From Primula veris (lineage: Eukaryota; Streptophyta; Magnoliopsida; Ericales; Primulaceae), in the NCBI GenBank assembly GCA_963682055.1, contig OY821747.1, forward strand, positions 25,232,126 through 25,296,125: 64,000 nt of DNA. The letters run 5' to 3'. The notes under the pieces are model-generated. The model had not been told where the DNA came from. It saw nothing but the letters and a program-made list of their open reading frames with translations, and made no database searches. The position numbers and the translations under genes were made by a program. The stretch's first letter is position 1; each line of letters begins with the position of its first letter. Below are positions 1-10,800 of the stretch, one piece after another.

Positions 1-1371
1 TAAGTTGTACCTGAAAGATAAAACTGTAACGGTGAGTCCCACGCACATACATAGACGGGGCGGCACCTCACATGATACCGTCACTTCATCCAATAAATGC
101 AAGAACTCACAAACAACAACTATAATAACAACGTATCAAAAGAAATGTAATAGCATCATACAACAAAATAAATTAAATAACACCAACACACATCTATAAC
201 ACACATGAACCTCTCACGCCACCTACCCGAGTCCGTAAGGTAGGTCATTCCATATACCCCTCGGCTCGTCTTATGCCCCCGGTATAGGGAGAGACAAACA
301 CCATTGCCAACATATAAATATTTAAAGTGCGCACTTGGACCTCTCACGCCACTCGCCCCAGTCCGTAAGATGAGTCATTCCCTATACCCCTCGGCTCGTC
401 TTATGCTCCCGGTATAGGGAGAGAAATAGACCATTGCCATTAAATAAAACTCAAGGCCTCGGCCAATAATATTATACAATCCAATTATCACAATTCCCAA
501 TAAAATCACATTCTCAAAATACTAGCATTCCCAAATGTCACATTATCGCAATTCAACAAAACACGTAACCATAGGTACTAGAATCACAACTAGCCAAACA
601 AGTCCAACAATATAAAATCGCATTCAGGCATTTTAACAAACACCTTGTATGCATAAACTACAACTCATCTTTATTCAACATAAATTTACCCAATTTCATC
701 AACAACTATAATAACACATAATAACTCATAAAAACACACAAACCCATCTATATTCTCATTAATTCAAAATTCATATGTATAAATTCACAATTCTCAAATT
801 CAAATAAGTGAACTAAAAGAGCAACACATAAAACCCAATTAACAATTTAATAGAATATAATTAAGATAAAAGAAAAACCCCCAAATTTTATAAAACGCAA
901 GATCTAACCCTAACATACAACCCCGTCCAGTCGCAATGGATAACCCCCGTTACCTTAGTTCGTAGAGGAGATACTTTCAGTAAAAACTCGCTAATGGTGG
1001 TTTCTTCTTCTTCTTCCTAAGCCTTGAAACCTCTCTTTTCTCTCTTTTCTCTCTTTTAGGTTTTTCTGTTTTGAAAAGTGGGCTGAAAAGTCTTTTACGT
1101 GAAATTGTTTTGAGAGAGTTTGGGGAAGCGAACTATTTGATCCCCAAAGTTCTAAAAGTTAACTCATAAACAAAACTATTATTTTACTGCTCCAAAGTAA
1201 CAAATCTTTATAAACAAAGCTATTAGGTCCTTTTTATTTATAAAATTAGTAACAGGTTTTAAAAATAAAGGTTTTCGGAAGAGTTTCAATTTTTGGCTAA
1301 AAATTGTATAAAACGTTTTTGGATAAATTTAATCGCAAATAAAACCATTTATAAAAATCCGGTATGTTACA
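1..1371 (-). mobile_element. Partial LTR, same family as the solo LTR at 17158-19456
   Basis: This segment is the reverse complement of most of the 2.3-kb LTR at 17158-19456. Its outer end, rc of a TGTAACATACC-type terminus, lies at 1371, and the distal few hundred bases run off the left edge. It carries two copies of the roughly 125-bp tandem unit (about 200-430) where the other copy has three, and it lacks the long GAA and AT tracts, so it is about 600 bp shorter over the matching span. Sequence from 1372 on is viral, so 1371 is an insertion boundary. A target duplication cannot be checked because the other end is outside. Whether it is a solo LTR or the edge of a full element is unknown. 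An ORF starting at 1293 begins inside the LTR and is not a natural start. Confidence 0.85.
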
Positions 1372-2924
1372 TTATTACTGATCCCCAAACAAAATTCTTA
1401 AATGAAGTAAAACATATCCTACTAAAAGAAAAACAAATAAATTTCTTAAAATCTGAAATTTGTCATATTTCGATAGAAAATGACATCCAGACTAATGAGA
1501 CAAAAGAAAAAATCCTTCATATTGAAAAAGATTTTAATAAAACCATTTGCAGTGACTTACCAAATGCATTTTGGGATAGAAAACAGCATATTGTTACTTT
1601 ACCCTATGAGGAAAATTTTGAGGAAAAACTAATTCCGACCAAGGCAAGGCCTTGTCAAATGAATAATCAATATTTAGAGTTATATAAACAAGAGATTAAT
1701 AATTTAATAGGAAAAGGATTGATTAGAAAATCTAGTTCTTCTTGGAGTTGTACTGCATTCTATGTTAATAAAAACGCAGAAAAAGAGCGAGTAATCCCTC
1801 GCCTAGTTATCAATTACAAAACCCTAAAAAAGTACTTAGGTGGATTCGCTATCCGATTCTGAATAAAAAAGACCTATTGGATCGTCTTTACAATGCAAAA
1901 TTATTTTCCAAATTTGATTTAAAATCGGTTACTGGCAAATCCAAATAGATGAAAATGACAGATATAAAACTGCTTTTACTGTACCATTTGGACATTATGA
2001 ATGGAATGTAATGCCCTTTGGTCTAAAAAACGCCCCTTCTGAATTTCAAAACATAATGAATGATATTTTTATTCCCTATACTCAGTATATGATAGTATAT
2101 ATTGATGATATTCTTGTTTTTTCTCAAACAATAGAACAACATATTAAGCATCTTAATATTTTTAAAACCTTAATCGTTAGGCATGGTTTGGCTATATCAG
2201 CCTCAAAAATGAAACTTTTTCAAACCAAAATAAGATTTTTGGGACATGAAATTAACATTGGGACAATAATTCCAATTACAAGGAGTATATAGTTTGCTTC
2301 TAAATTTCCGGATGAAATCACAGACATAAAACAATTTAAAAGATTTTTGGGAAGTTTAAATTACATTTCTCCTTACTATAAAAATCTTGCTCAAGATGCC
2401 ACTCTCCTCTATTCTAGACTAAAAAGAAACATAATTCTTGGACTCCTCAACATACAGAGGCAGTTAAACTTAAAAAATCTAAGGTCCAAAGTTTGCCTTG
2501 TTTAGGACTTGCGAATCCTGACTGGTTCAAAATTGTTGAAACTGATGCATCCAATATCGGATATGGGGGTATATTGAAACAACGAAACCCTGAAATAAAT
2601 TTTGAAGAACTTGTTAGATATGTATCAGGAAAATGGAATCCAACGCAAGAAAAATATTCTACAATAAAGAAAGAAATGATTTCTATTGTAAAATGCATAA
2701 ATAAAATGCAAGATGATTTACTAAATAAAAAAATCTTATTAAGAATTGATTGCTCTGCAGTAAAACAAATTATTGAAAAAGATATTAAACACCTAGTATC
2801 CAAGCAAATTTTTGCTGGATGGCAAGCACAATTATCTGCATTTGACCTAGACATTGAATATATCAAAGGAGAGACTAATAGTCTTGCAGATTATCTGACA
2901 CGTGAATTTTTACAGGGTACATGA
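1372..2924 (+). pseudogene. Endogenous pararetrovirus (Caulimoviridae) reverse transcriptase/RNase H, broken
   Basis: Residual 3' part of a pararetroviral polyprotein. The order is linker, reverse transcriptase (palm motif YIDD near 2098-2109), then RNase H (2493-2924) ending in the region typical of caulimovirids. The frame is interrupted by single-base shifts near 1836, 1930 and 2430 and by an in-frame TAG at 2290-2292, so no full enzyme can be made. Upstream movement, coat and protease regions are missing from the window, cut off by the LTR at 1371. The terminal RNase H piece is open for 143 codons and its TGA (2922-2924) overlaps the next ATG as ATGA. The two-ORF layout and the position of the second ORF resemble florendoviruses, but genus placement is inference from memory of the family. 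Confidence 0.85.
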
Positions 2925-4324
2925 GCTCTAGCTCCAGAGGAAGGGGCAGCCCACGTGGCCGAGGGCGTGGCAGAACTCATGGAGGATATATACTTCCTCC
3001 TCTAATTACCCAAGCACCGCCTATCAATGATAACCCAAATTGTTTGGATTTACAAAAATACTTGCATAAACCTAAGGAAGAAATACTTTCTCAAGAGGAA
3101 GCTCTGGATTCCAAGAAAAACATAACAAATCCAGAGATAAAAAAGGGTATAGCACCAAAAAATGTATACCTGGATAATCCACAGATAACTGCAACGCAAA
3201 TTCTTAAACAAGAACCTGTTTTTGTCAATAAAGACAAATGGGAAACCATATTGGTCATCGAGAAAGAGGATCTACATTTACAGAATGATCCATGGACAAT
3301 AAAGCAAAAATATTTAAACAGATTGTCCCATCCATCACAAGCTAATAAAAATCAGTTTATAATGAAAGAAATTATGTCTATAACAGGGTCAGTAGAATTT
3401 ACTCATACCTTTCAAGACCGTAATGAGACGGTCATTAGTTACAGTAAATGTATCTTAAAAAATATATTGAGACACATTGATTGGGGTCTAGATCCTAGTA
3501 ACCCCAAAAAAATTCAGGTTAATAACCAAATATATCCCATAAATTATTGGGATTATATTGAAGCGTGGAATTCGGCTTTCTTATATGAAAACCCAAAAAA
3601 GAAACACACCTGGTTTTTTCAAATATCTCCAGATATTCTTAAAAAACAAATTTCAAATTGGTTTTATAAGTGGTGGATTAATTATGGAGCCACAATAGAC
3701 ATTTTACCCAGTGAGGTACAAGATTTATACACACCATGGGTGGAATCCCATCCAATTCTGTCTACATTAGAAGACTTAATAGAGGGGAAATGTCCATTAT
3801 ATTTCTTTGCCCAATTTCAACTTCCATGGATATGGAAATGGACATTATCAGTAGAAATTGATAATATCAATCTACCAGTACTAGCAAGAAAATTCCATTA
3901 CAGATGGTACAATTCTTATAATATTAACCTAGAATCGACCATTGAAAAGATACAAACAAGTATCAAATGCAATGTCAACCAAAGGGATATTGACAGGGAA
4001 AAATTCTCATTTGACAAAAAAGAAAATTTCTTAATGACTCTTAAAAGACAGTTAAAATATAAATATCTTCTTTTAAGTCAAGAAGACCTCATGATTAAAT
4101 GTATAGAATTCATGCGTGAAGAATGGAAATTCACCTTCTCCGATAATATAGATAATCTATCAGAAAGATCCAATTCGGATGCCACTATTAAAGACACTTG
4201 TCTCGCCGGCGAAGGACAAGAGCAAGATATTGACTTAATTAATTCGGAAGACTCATTCAATGAGATAATGAGGGAATTAATCTCATCCTTAAAAAATGAC
4301 AAGGAAAAAGGTAAATTAACCTAA
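2921..4324 (+). CDS. Pararetrovirus second ORF, intact, function unknown
   Basis: A 467-aa ORF with no interruption. It starts at the ATG at 2921, sharing ATGA with the polyprotein stop, an arrangement that fits termination-reinitiation. The N-terminus is Ser/Arg/Gly-rich (an RGRG-type tract in the first 20 residues), followed by a mostly hydrophilic body with a tryptophan-rich centre (about residues 205-330) and an acidic, Ser-rich C-terminus. Its place downstream of RT/RNase H corresponds to ORF2 of florendoviruses or to the transactivator position of other caulimovirids; I cannot see enough to assign a function. It is notable that this ORF stayed open while the polymerase next to it decayed. 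It may be a dead relic that escaped hits by chance, or it may be under selection. Confidence 0.7.
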   Translation: MSSSSRGRGSPRGRGRGRTHGGYILPPLITQAPPINDNPNCLDLQKYLHKPKEEILSQEEALDSKKNITNPEIKKGIAPKNVYLDNPQITATQILKQEPVFVNKDKWETILVIEKEDLHLQNDPWTIKQKYLNRLSHPSQANKNQFIMKEIMSITGSVEFTHTFQDRNETVISYSKCILKNILRHIDWGLDPSNPKKIQVNNQIYPINYWDYIEAWNSAFLYENPKKKHTWFFQISPDILKKQISNWFYKWWINYGATIDILPSEVQDLYTPWVESHPILSTLEDLIEGKCPLYFFAQFQLPWIWKWTLSVEIDNINLPVLARKFHYRWYNSYNINLESTIEKIQTSIKCNVNQRDIDREKFSFDKKENFLMTLKRQLKYKYLLLSQEDLMIKCIEFMREEWKFTFSDNIDNLSERSNSDATIKDTCLAGEGQEQDIDLINSEDSFNEIMRELISSLKNDKEKGKLT

Positions 4325-4728
4325 CCCTGTGGACAAATTGCCCAAAAAAAAAAAAAAAAGAATATAATCTCTTTGCTATCTGAAATGGCCGATCGACTCC
4401 ATCAATTCAAGACCCCAAACATTTCAGACACAATTGCTGCCCCGGGTGTGAATAAAATAATTTGTGTAATAATTTGTGTAATAAGTTGTATATAAGGGGT
4501 GTGTATTGTAATAATATTCTTGGTGGTGTGTATTGTAATAAGTAAAGTAATATTGTACTAAAGAAACGAGTTGTTGTGTAATTATGAAACTATAAATAGA
4601 GAGGAATGGGCTTATCCATTCCATCTGAAATTTTAATACACACATACTCTCTCTCTAAGTATACATGTAAAAAAGTTTGGTATGCAATAAAAATCTCAGT
4701 TTTTGTAAGTTTTCTATCTTTTATTTAG

Positions 4729-4730
<2 letters not shown>
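4325..4730 (+). promoter_or_regulatory. Pararetrovirus intergenic region with promoter and poly(A) signal
   Basis: Downstream of ORF2 lies a short A-run (about 4347-4360), an AT-rich stretch, then a clear TATA box TATAAATA at 4591-4598 and an AATAAA at 4686-4691. A TATA box followed within 100 bases by a poly(A) signal matches the terminally redundant pregenomic RNA of pararetroviruses, where the signal must be ignored on the first pass. Transcription start would be expected near 4620. No primer binding site is visible in the retained part. Confidence 0.7.

Positions 4731-4776
<46 letters not shown>
4731..4776. repeat. (AT)23 microsatellite at the virus edge
   Basis: An uninterrupted AT dinucleotide tract of 46 bases directly after the viral region. 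Endogenous florendo-type viruses are reported to sit in AT-rich simple repeats, so this may mark the integration junction. Confidence 0.95.
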
Positions 4777-4778
<2 letters not shown>

Positions 4779-5549
4779 GAAGGAGGAAGAGCGTAAAACG
4801 AAAATAAAACTGTTATTTTTAAATCATACCGTTTTGAGAAGCTACATAGGTCTCATTTTTTATAAAGTGTTACATTTTAGTTGTTTTGCGATGCTATTTT
4901 TTCGTATATTTTCCTCTGGATAAAGTTAAATAGCTATAGGCTGAGGTGCGCAAGTCCTGCGGCCGGCCCTGTATGTATATATAGCACTGATACATACATA
5001 GGTTTCATATATATGTATATATACCCCACGCGATAAAAGAAGAAATAGAATGTCTGGTATAAGATGCATTAAAGATGAATTCTTCTTACAAATGAAAATG
5101 TGAAAGTTTGGTTTTTAAAATGGGCAGATTGGTTTTAGGTTATAGGCAATTATTTCAAAGTTCAAACACACGGCTGGTTATTTTGACAATTAGTGTATAG
5201 AATAGTTTTTTTGAAATGGAAACGTGTTAATTAGTGTTCGGTTTATGCAGTTTTTCTTTCTGATAGGGGCATTTTCGAAAAGATAGTTAGCCGGCCTCAT
5301 ACGTGGTGTTGATATAAACTAATAGTATAGATGTACAACATTGCTTACATTTATTCTCAAATAAAATATTCATTTTTAATAAATAAATACTAACACCGAT
5401 AATAAATAATGTCTTTTAGTATACCATTTTAACATGAACTCCAGACCATCTTTTCTGCTTAGGCACTAATAAACCAATATAGTACATGATTACTCTGAAA
5501 TTCTAGAAATGAGAAAATTAAAATATAATTGCAGGACACTAATATGAAT
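4777..5549. other. Non-coding spacer
   Basis: No gene seen. The stretch is AT-rich and contains an isolated GC-rich piece at 4938-4972 with the palindrome GGCCGGCC, of the kind found at the ends of some plant hAT-like MITEs, but no matching second terminus was found. Confidence 0.6.
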
Positions 5550-5800
5550 AGTTGGTAAAGACAACAAATTTTACGGTCTACAGATGCCTGTGGCAAATTA
5601 CTATTGCAATACATAAGCTTCAAGTTTGAAATCATTGATTACACATACAGCAATACACACCAAGTTAGTCCTGTCATTGCATCATTTATAACCGATAGCA
5701 ATGAGGAGAAGTCGTAATAGCATTAGGGAATTGCCCGATACATGTTCAACAGTCCAAGTAGGATCATCATCTTAAGATTGGCATCTCAGCCTCAGTATTT
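5550..5800 (-). pseudogene. Decayed copy of the 3' end of the RCC1-repeat gene
   Basis: This stretch aligns, with many changes, to the last exon and 3' flank of the intact RCC1-repeat gene at about 42540-42830. Shared landmarks include CGATAGCAATG, the ATCATCATCTT block inside the last exon and the region around the stop. The similarity resumes after the solo LTR, at about 7250-7345, which resembles the intron 7 sequence at about 43150-43220 (shared CAACAGATTGG and TTTTAGCAA). The coding exon is damaged and no upstream exons were found, so only the 3' tail of the gene was duplicated or survives here. Confidence 0.65.
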
Positions 5801-5900
5801 TAACAAAACAAACTTGGATTTACTTACTGTAGATGTTAAATGCATAAGCTGGACTTACATGTTTCGACTTTTGAGCAAATAAGCTGGACTTATTGAGATT

Positions 5901-7141
5901 TGTTTCACACAAATTTTCACCAAGTGCTGAAGACAGGAAAAATGAATGCAAAGCAAAGTAAATTTTATTTATCAATTAATTTGCAGGTACAATCTCTGAT
6001 AATTTCTAAAAGAAAATATAGAAATGAAAGTCTTTTAATTCTCCTCTTTGAACAATTTGTGATGGCTCGAAATGTTACTGAAGTTGAGTAAAAATCTTCA
6101 GATTTGATGAATAACTTTGTATTTTTGTTGATTTCGTTGATGATCTTGACGTTCTTTGGATTTGGTGAAAAACTTGGAGATTTTGATCTAGAGAAACGTG
6201 TTTTTACCTTTGTGTAGTCGTTCCTGAAGATCGAATGCCGGTTTGTTGTAGAAATTCTTCAGATTTGGTAAAGAAGTTTGAAAATTTTGATTTGCAGAAA
6301 CATTTTGTTTATTGCTTGTAGTCGTTCCTGAAGATCGAATGCCGATTTGTTGTAGAAGTTTCTTCAGATTTGGTGAAAAAGTTTGAAGACTTTGATTTTG
6401 CAGAATCGTCTTGCTTATTACTTGTAGTCGTTCTTGAAGATCAAATGATGATTTGTTGTAGAAATTCTTCAAATTTTGTGAAGAGGTTGAAGATTTTGAT
6501 CCGTATAAACGTCTTGCTTGGTGCTTTTATACGTTCTTTAAGATCGAATGTCAAGTTTATTGCAGATTTGTTACAGACTTTGAAGGCGTTCGTTGAGGCC
6601 GGAGTGTGGAGAGCTTCTCCTAGGAGTTGATCATCTGACGTTTGTGGAGAAGCGGAACTGATTCCCTGGCGGCCGTGGAGGAACGGAGCTGATTTCCTGG
6701 CGTCTGTGGAGGAGCTTCTCTAGTTTTCAAGACTTTTTTGATTGTGATAAATATGGCACCCCCACCCTCTATTTATAGCTTTTGGGATGAGCTTTTATTT
6801 GCAATGTCATCTTCTTAATTTTGGGACCATTATCTTAAATATCTCATGACTTATGTAAATGAATCAAACTTGTATTTATGTTTGAAAACATTACAAATGA
6901 GCACTATAATTTGAGTAACTCATTATTTGTACCACATTTAATGGTTTTAGAAAAAAAAATATATTTATTTTATATAAATTATCATCATAGATTTTATGAG
7001 ATGATAAAATATATTTTTTTTTTCGATTTTAAATTACTTATAACAAGTCTATTCTCAGACTGAGAAATTAATAATTAATTGATATTTAATTTAAATGACA
7101 CGTGTCACATTTTTAATGGACGTAAAATTTACGTGTCAACA
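5901..7141 (-). mobile_element. Solo LTR, 1241 bp, with perfect 5-bp target duplication
   Basis: The segment starts TGTT and ends AACA. It is flanked by identical 5-bp direct repeats AGATT at 5896-5900 and 7142-7146, the signature of an LTR retrotransposon insertion. A TATA box (TATAAATA) lies on the minus strand at about 6769-6776, so the LTR reads right to left. No internal region, primer site or second LTR is nearby, so this is a solo LTR left by LTR-LTR recombination. It sits inside the decayed RCC1 duplication. The superfamily cannot be decided from the LTR alone. Confidence 0.8.
6110..6570. repeat. About 105-bp tandem repeats inside the solo LTR
   Basis: Three clear and one or two weaker copies of a roughly 105-bp unit. 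The landmark GTAGTCGTTC recurs near 6214, 6318 and 6424 (spacings 104 and 106), followed each time by AAGATC and a TTTGTTGTAGAA block. The repeat produces spurious ORFs on both strands. Confidence 0.85.
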
Positions 7142-7146
7142 AGATT

Positions 7147-7813
7147 CAAGAAAAGCTAGATCGGTCAAAATTAAAGCTTCTAGAAAGCTGTTCAACCAAA
7201 ATACAGTCGAGCTATTAATCAGAAAATTCGGGCTTAAAAGCTTCAGCAGAATATTGCAATATGCTTATATGCACAGACCCTTTATCTTTGGTATCAACAG
7301 ATTGGCATATCTGACTAATTCTTTTAGCAAATATATATACATACTTATTTTAATAGGACTTAAATATATAAATGAACAAAATTCAAACACCAGATTGTTT
7401 TGTTTCACCTTTTAAGCAAAAAAGCTAAATTTTTGGGATTCAAGAAAAAACTAGCTTGTTCATTTAGCTTAAAGCATCTATAGCATAATCAGGCCAAAAG
7501 CCAGAAAGTCTGAGCTGTTAGCTAATAAAGCAAATACGCTCCAGCTTTGAGCAAAATTATACGATGATGATGATTATAAATCTGAGCAACAATAGGACGC
7601 ATAAGTGAGTGCTAATGTCTAATGATGATTGCATATATTTTAATTTGATCCCACTGTAACAACAATGATCATAAGTATTTGAATCTCACAAATAACAATA
7701 TACCATTCCTTATGTATCCTGACACAGGACAACTTGGCTGGAAAATTCTGTTGGTAGTTTTTCTCTACCTTTATTACCGATGTTTCATATGGATGTTGGA
7801 TTAGCTTGGATCA
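7147..7813. other. Spacer downstream of PGLP2
   Basis: About 7250-7345 resembles intron 7 of the RCC1 gene (see 5550-5800). The rest is AT-rich with frequent AAGCTT/AGCTT words. The 3' UTR of the phosphatase gene should lie just below 7814, but no decisive poly(A) site is visible. Confidence 0.5.
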
Positions 7814-10800
7814 CTATGTGCTCTTCAAGTTGAAAAGATCAGAGACTTTGCTCGTGTAATATTCTGGTTGGATGTGATTATTTGGATCTTCAAGGCCAGA
7901 TTGAGTTGTCACACCTATACATGAAATACTTTTACTTGGTCATGGAAAAACCACTACTAACAAACAAATTCAAGAAAGAGAATTGAGCAACCAGAAAAAA
8001 CCAGAAAATTTTCCAAAAAGAATAAAACCTGATAGAATCAGGAGAGTTCGGCACCCAGCATTCTGGCCAAACAATATATCTGTATCTAATCTGTCACCCA
8101 CCATGCACATTCTGGATGTAGGTATATTGAACCTGCAACACAAACAATACATCGAAAAAATCTACAGTTTCTAAATCGCCTTTTCGAATAAAATTTATAT
8201 GATGAAGTACAAAAGCTTCGCTTATTATCAGTGTTTTAAAAAAGGATTACTTAGTTAAAGCGTTGCAAGAGCTATGCTAAAATCGCAAAAAACATAAGCT
8301 TCATCGGCGTAAAAAGCTGGAAAGCAAGCTTTTTTCTGCATTTTTAAGCCTTGAATTGATCTTTTTTCTATTCGAATTCCGAAGAGAGCTTGCTAAAACA
8401 GTGCTTATAATTCCACTCCTGAAAAATAAATGTATCCTCCTCCAATTAATTACATGTTTACTGTTGCGTCTTGGTGATGTACACTTGAATATTACTGTCA
8501 CTTTGTATGTTATGCTAACCCACACACAGACACCCCACACCCCGCCTATATACAAAGTCACAAAGTAACCAACTACATACTTTCAATAAAACGTGGTTTA
8601 TTCCGAAAAGTAGCTTTTATAAAAAAATATGTTTTTTCTTTCTTTCTCAAATGTCGTCTTATTCAAATAAGCCGTTTTCTTTTCCATCTACAAAACGGCT
8701 TTTAGAAAAAAAAAACTGTAATCTCAAAGAAGCAACTACAGGAAATTCTTTTCTCAAATAAGCCGCTTTTTTTAAATAAAAAATGCCTTTTCAGGAAATA
8801 AAATCGATTTTATAATCTGGCTATTTGAGCAAGAGCTATTTTTATTTTTAAAAACTAGCTTATATGATCTGCTACCAAATGCATTAATACAACTTATAAG
8901 CAATTAAAATATAAAAAGTTACTTTTTTAAAAATCTCAAAGCATCCAACTTACAAGCTTAAAAGCTTAAACAAACAGAAGAGTGCCTATATGATAAGGCC
9001 AAGGAAATATCAGACTTGCTTTTGTAATAAAAAGTCCATCATAAGAGTAGAAGGTTTCCCGACCACAACGGGTTGCCTCTCGGTAGATCCACAAACAGCC
9101 GCTACCATACATCCTGCACCTGAATTATCCAAAACCAAAAGAAATAATGCAGTTAACAGTTTAATTAGTGCCACAATTCATAATGTCATCAAGATGTACA
9201 CAATGCTTGGCGTGTTACCCGGCCATTCTTGTAAATCGGTCATATGTCCCACCGCGTCACGGTTCGTAGCAATAAAAATGCAACCTGGATTTTCACGAAT
9301 ACAGAGAGTTGCATACCTGCAGCCATTTTGAAATGATAGATCCTGAATAGCAAGAAAAAAAAAAATCAATTTTAATGGTGTACAGAAAAACATTTTTTTT
9401 TTCAGGATCTTCACTAAAAGTTGAGCTTTGCCTCAAATATAGTAATGCAAGCTTTTGAGCGAGTTTTTTTAAGATAAGAGTGTCCAATAACTTCACAACT
9501 ATCAAAGGTTTTTAAATTAATCAAACGTTGGTCACCAACTCAACAATGTCTTTTACTAGTAATATTGACAATGGACAAGCGAGAGAAGGGTATGATCTTA
9601 CATGCACATGCTTCACGTACTTAAAAGGATTAAAGCATAAATGTTTGGACTTAAGTAAAAAAGAACCACATTTGTTTTCCGTGGTTGAGCCAAGTGAATA
9701 AATTCAATGACACAAATAAAATGGAAAAATTAGGAATTGAGATAGATAGTAATCTTACTGTAGCTTGTAGTAGTTGATGTTTCTGTCTAATCCAACTACA
9801 ACAGCTCCAACCTGGAAGTTAAAAGAAAAAGAAAGATTAAATGATATCCCTAAGAAAAAAAATATACATCTAGATGTTAAATAGCAACACTATATTACAC
9901 TCTTATCATGCTCAAACAGAGTATCTGGTTTCAGCTGCACCGTCTTGCTGCCATCTTCCTGTAAAATGTTATTTTGTTATGAAATTAAGACTCACAACAG
10001 AAACTCAGTGACTATATGTGAAGAAATATGCACTAACTCGAAATATTAACACAACACATTATGTTTAATTATGCTTTAAGAGGCCAAAGACGAATACATA
10101 GAATAACAATTTGCAGTAACCATGTTGATCATCAAGATTAGGAATATGATACGCTAAGGAGTAGTTTTTTTTTTATAACTTTTAACGGTATGAGAAGTTG
10201 CAAATTAGGTAGTTTGAGAAATAAGGAAAAAACTAAGCGTACCGGACCGCCAAGACTAGTAAAACCAGCAAGCACCAATTCTTCCAATATGCCTTCTTCC
10301 CCAATCACATAAACCTGGAAAAAGAAATAAGGTCTTCTAATTTTTGGTTTATCTTCTATTTAGGTGTAATCAACTCATAAATAGAAATGGAGATAAGAAC
10401 TTTTCAGATCCGAGCAGGCAGCCAATCTAGTAAATTGGAATTTTATCATCCGGAAAGAAGATGTAAAAGATTTGACAGCTTCTAAATAGTCATAATTGCA
10501 AGTAAAGATCAAATAAGAAATGAAATTGATGAAATGGTTTTAGAATAAATCAATACAACTACTTTAAGGAGCGTTTGAGTTGGCAATGATCATAACCTTT
10601 TTATGTGAAGGAAAATTATTGAGCTTTAAGAACATAGCTGCTGCAAATGATGAGCAAAAGATCTCATCCTACAAAAAAATAGAAGATCAATGAGACATTG
10701 AGATTGCACATACATTCAGTAGAGAAACCAGAATCATTCTTTTATCAATATGGGGAGATGAAATGTTGTAACTGGATTATTTTAGGGAAAATATGGTGAA

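Noticed and set aside
1293..1862. Apparent 189-aa ORF starting at 1293
   Set aside because: Its first codons lie in the LTR; only the part after 1372 is viral, so the start is an accident of the insertion.
6188..6630. Overlapping ORFs on both strands in the 6.2-6.6 kb region
   Set aside because: They are read-throughs of the 105-bp tandem repeat in a solo LTR and show no domain or codon bias.
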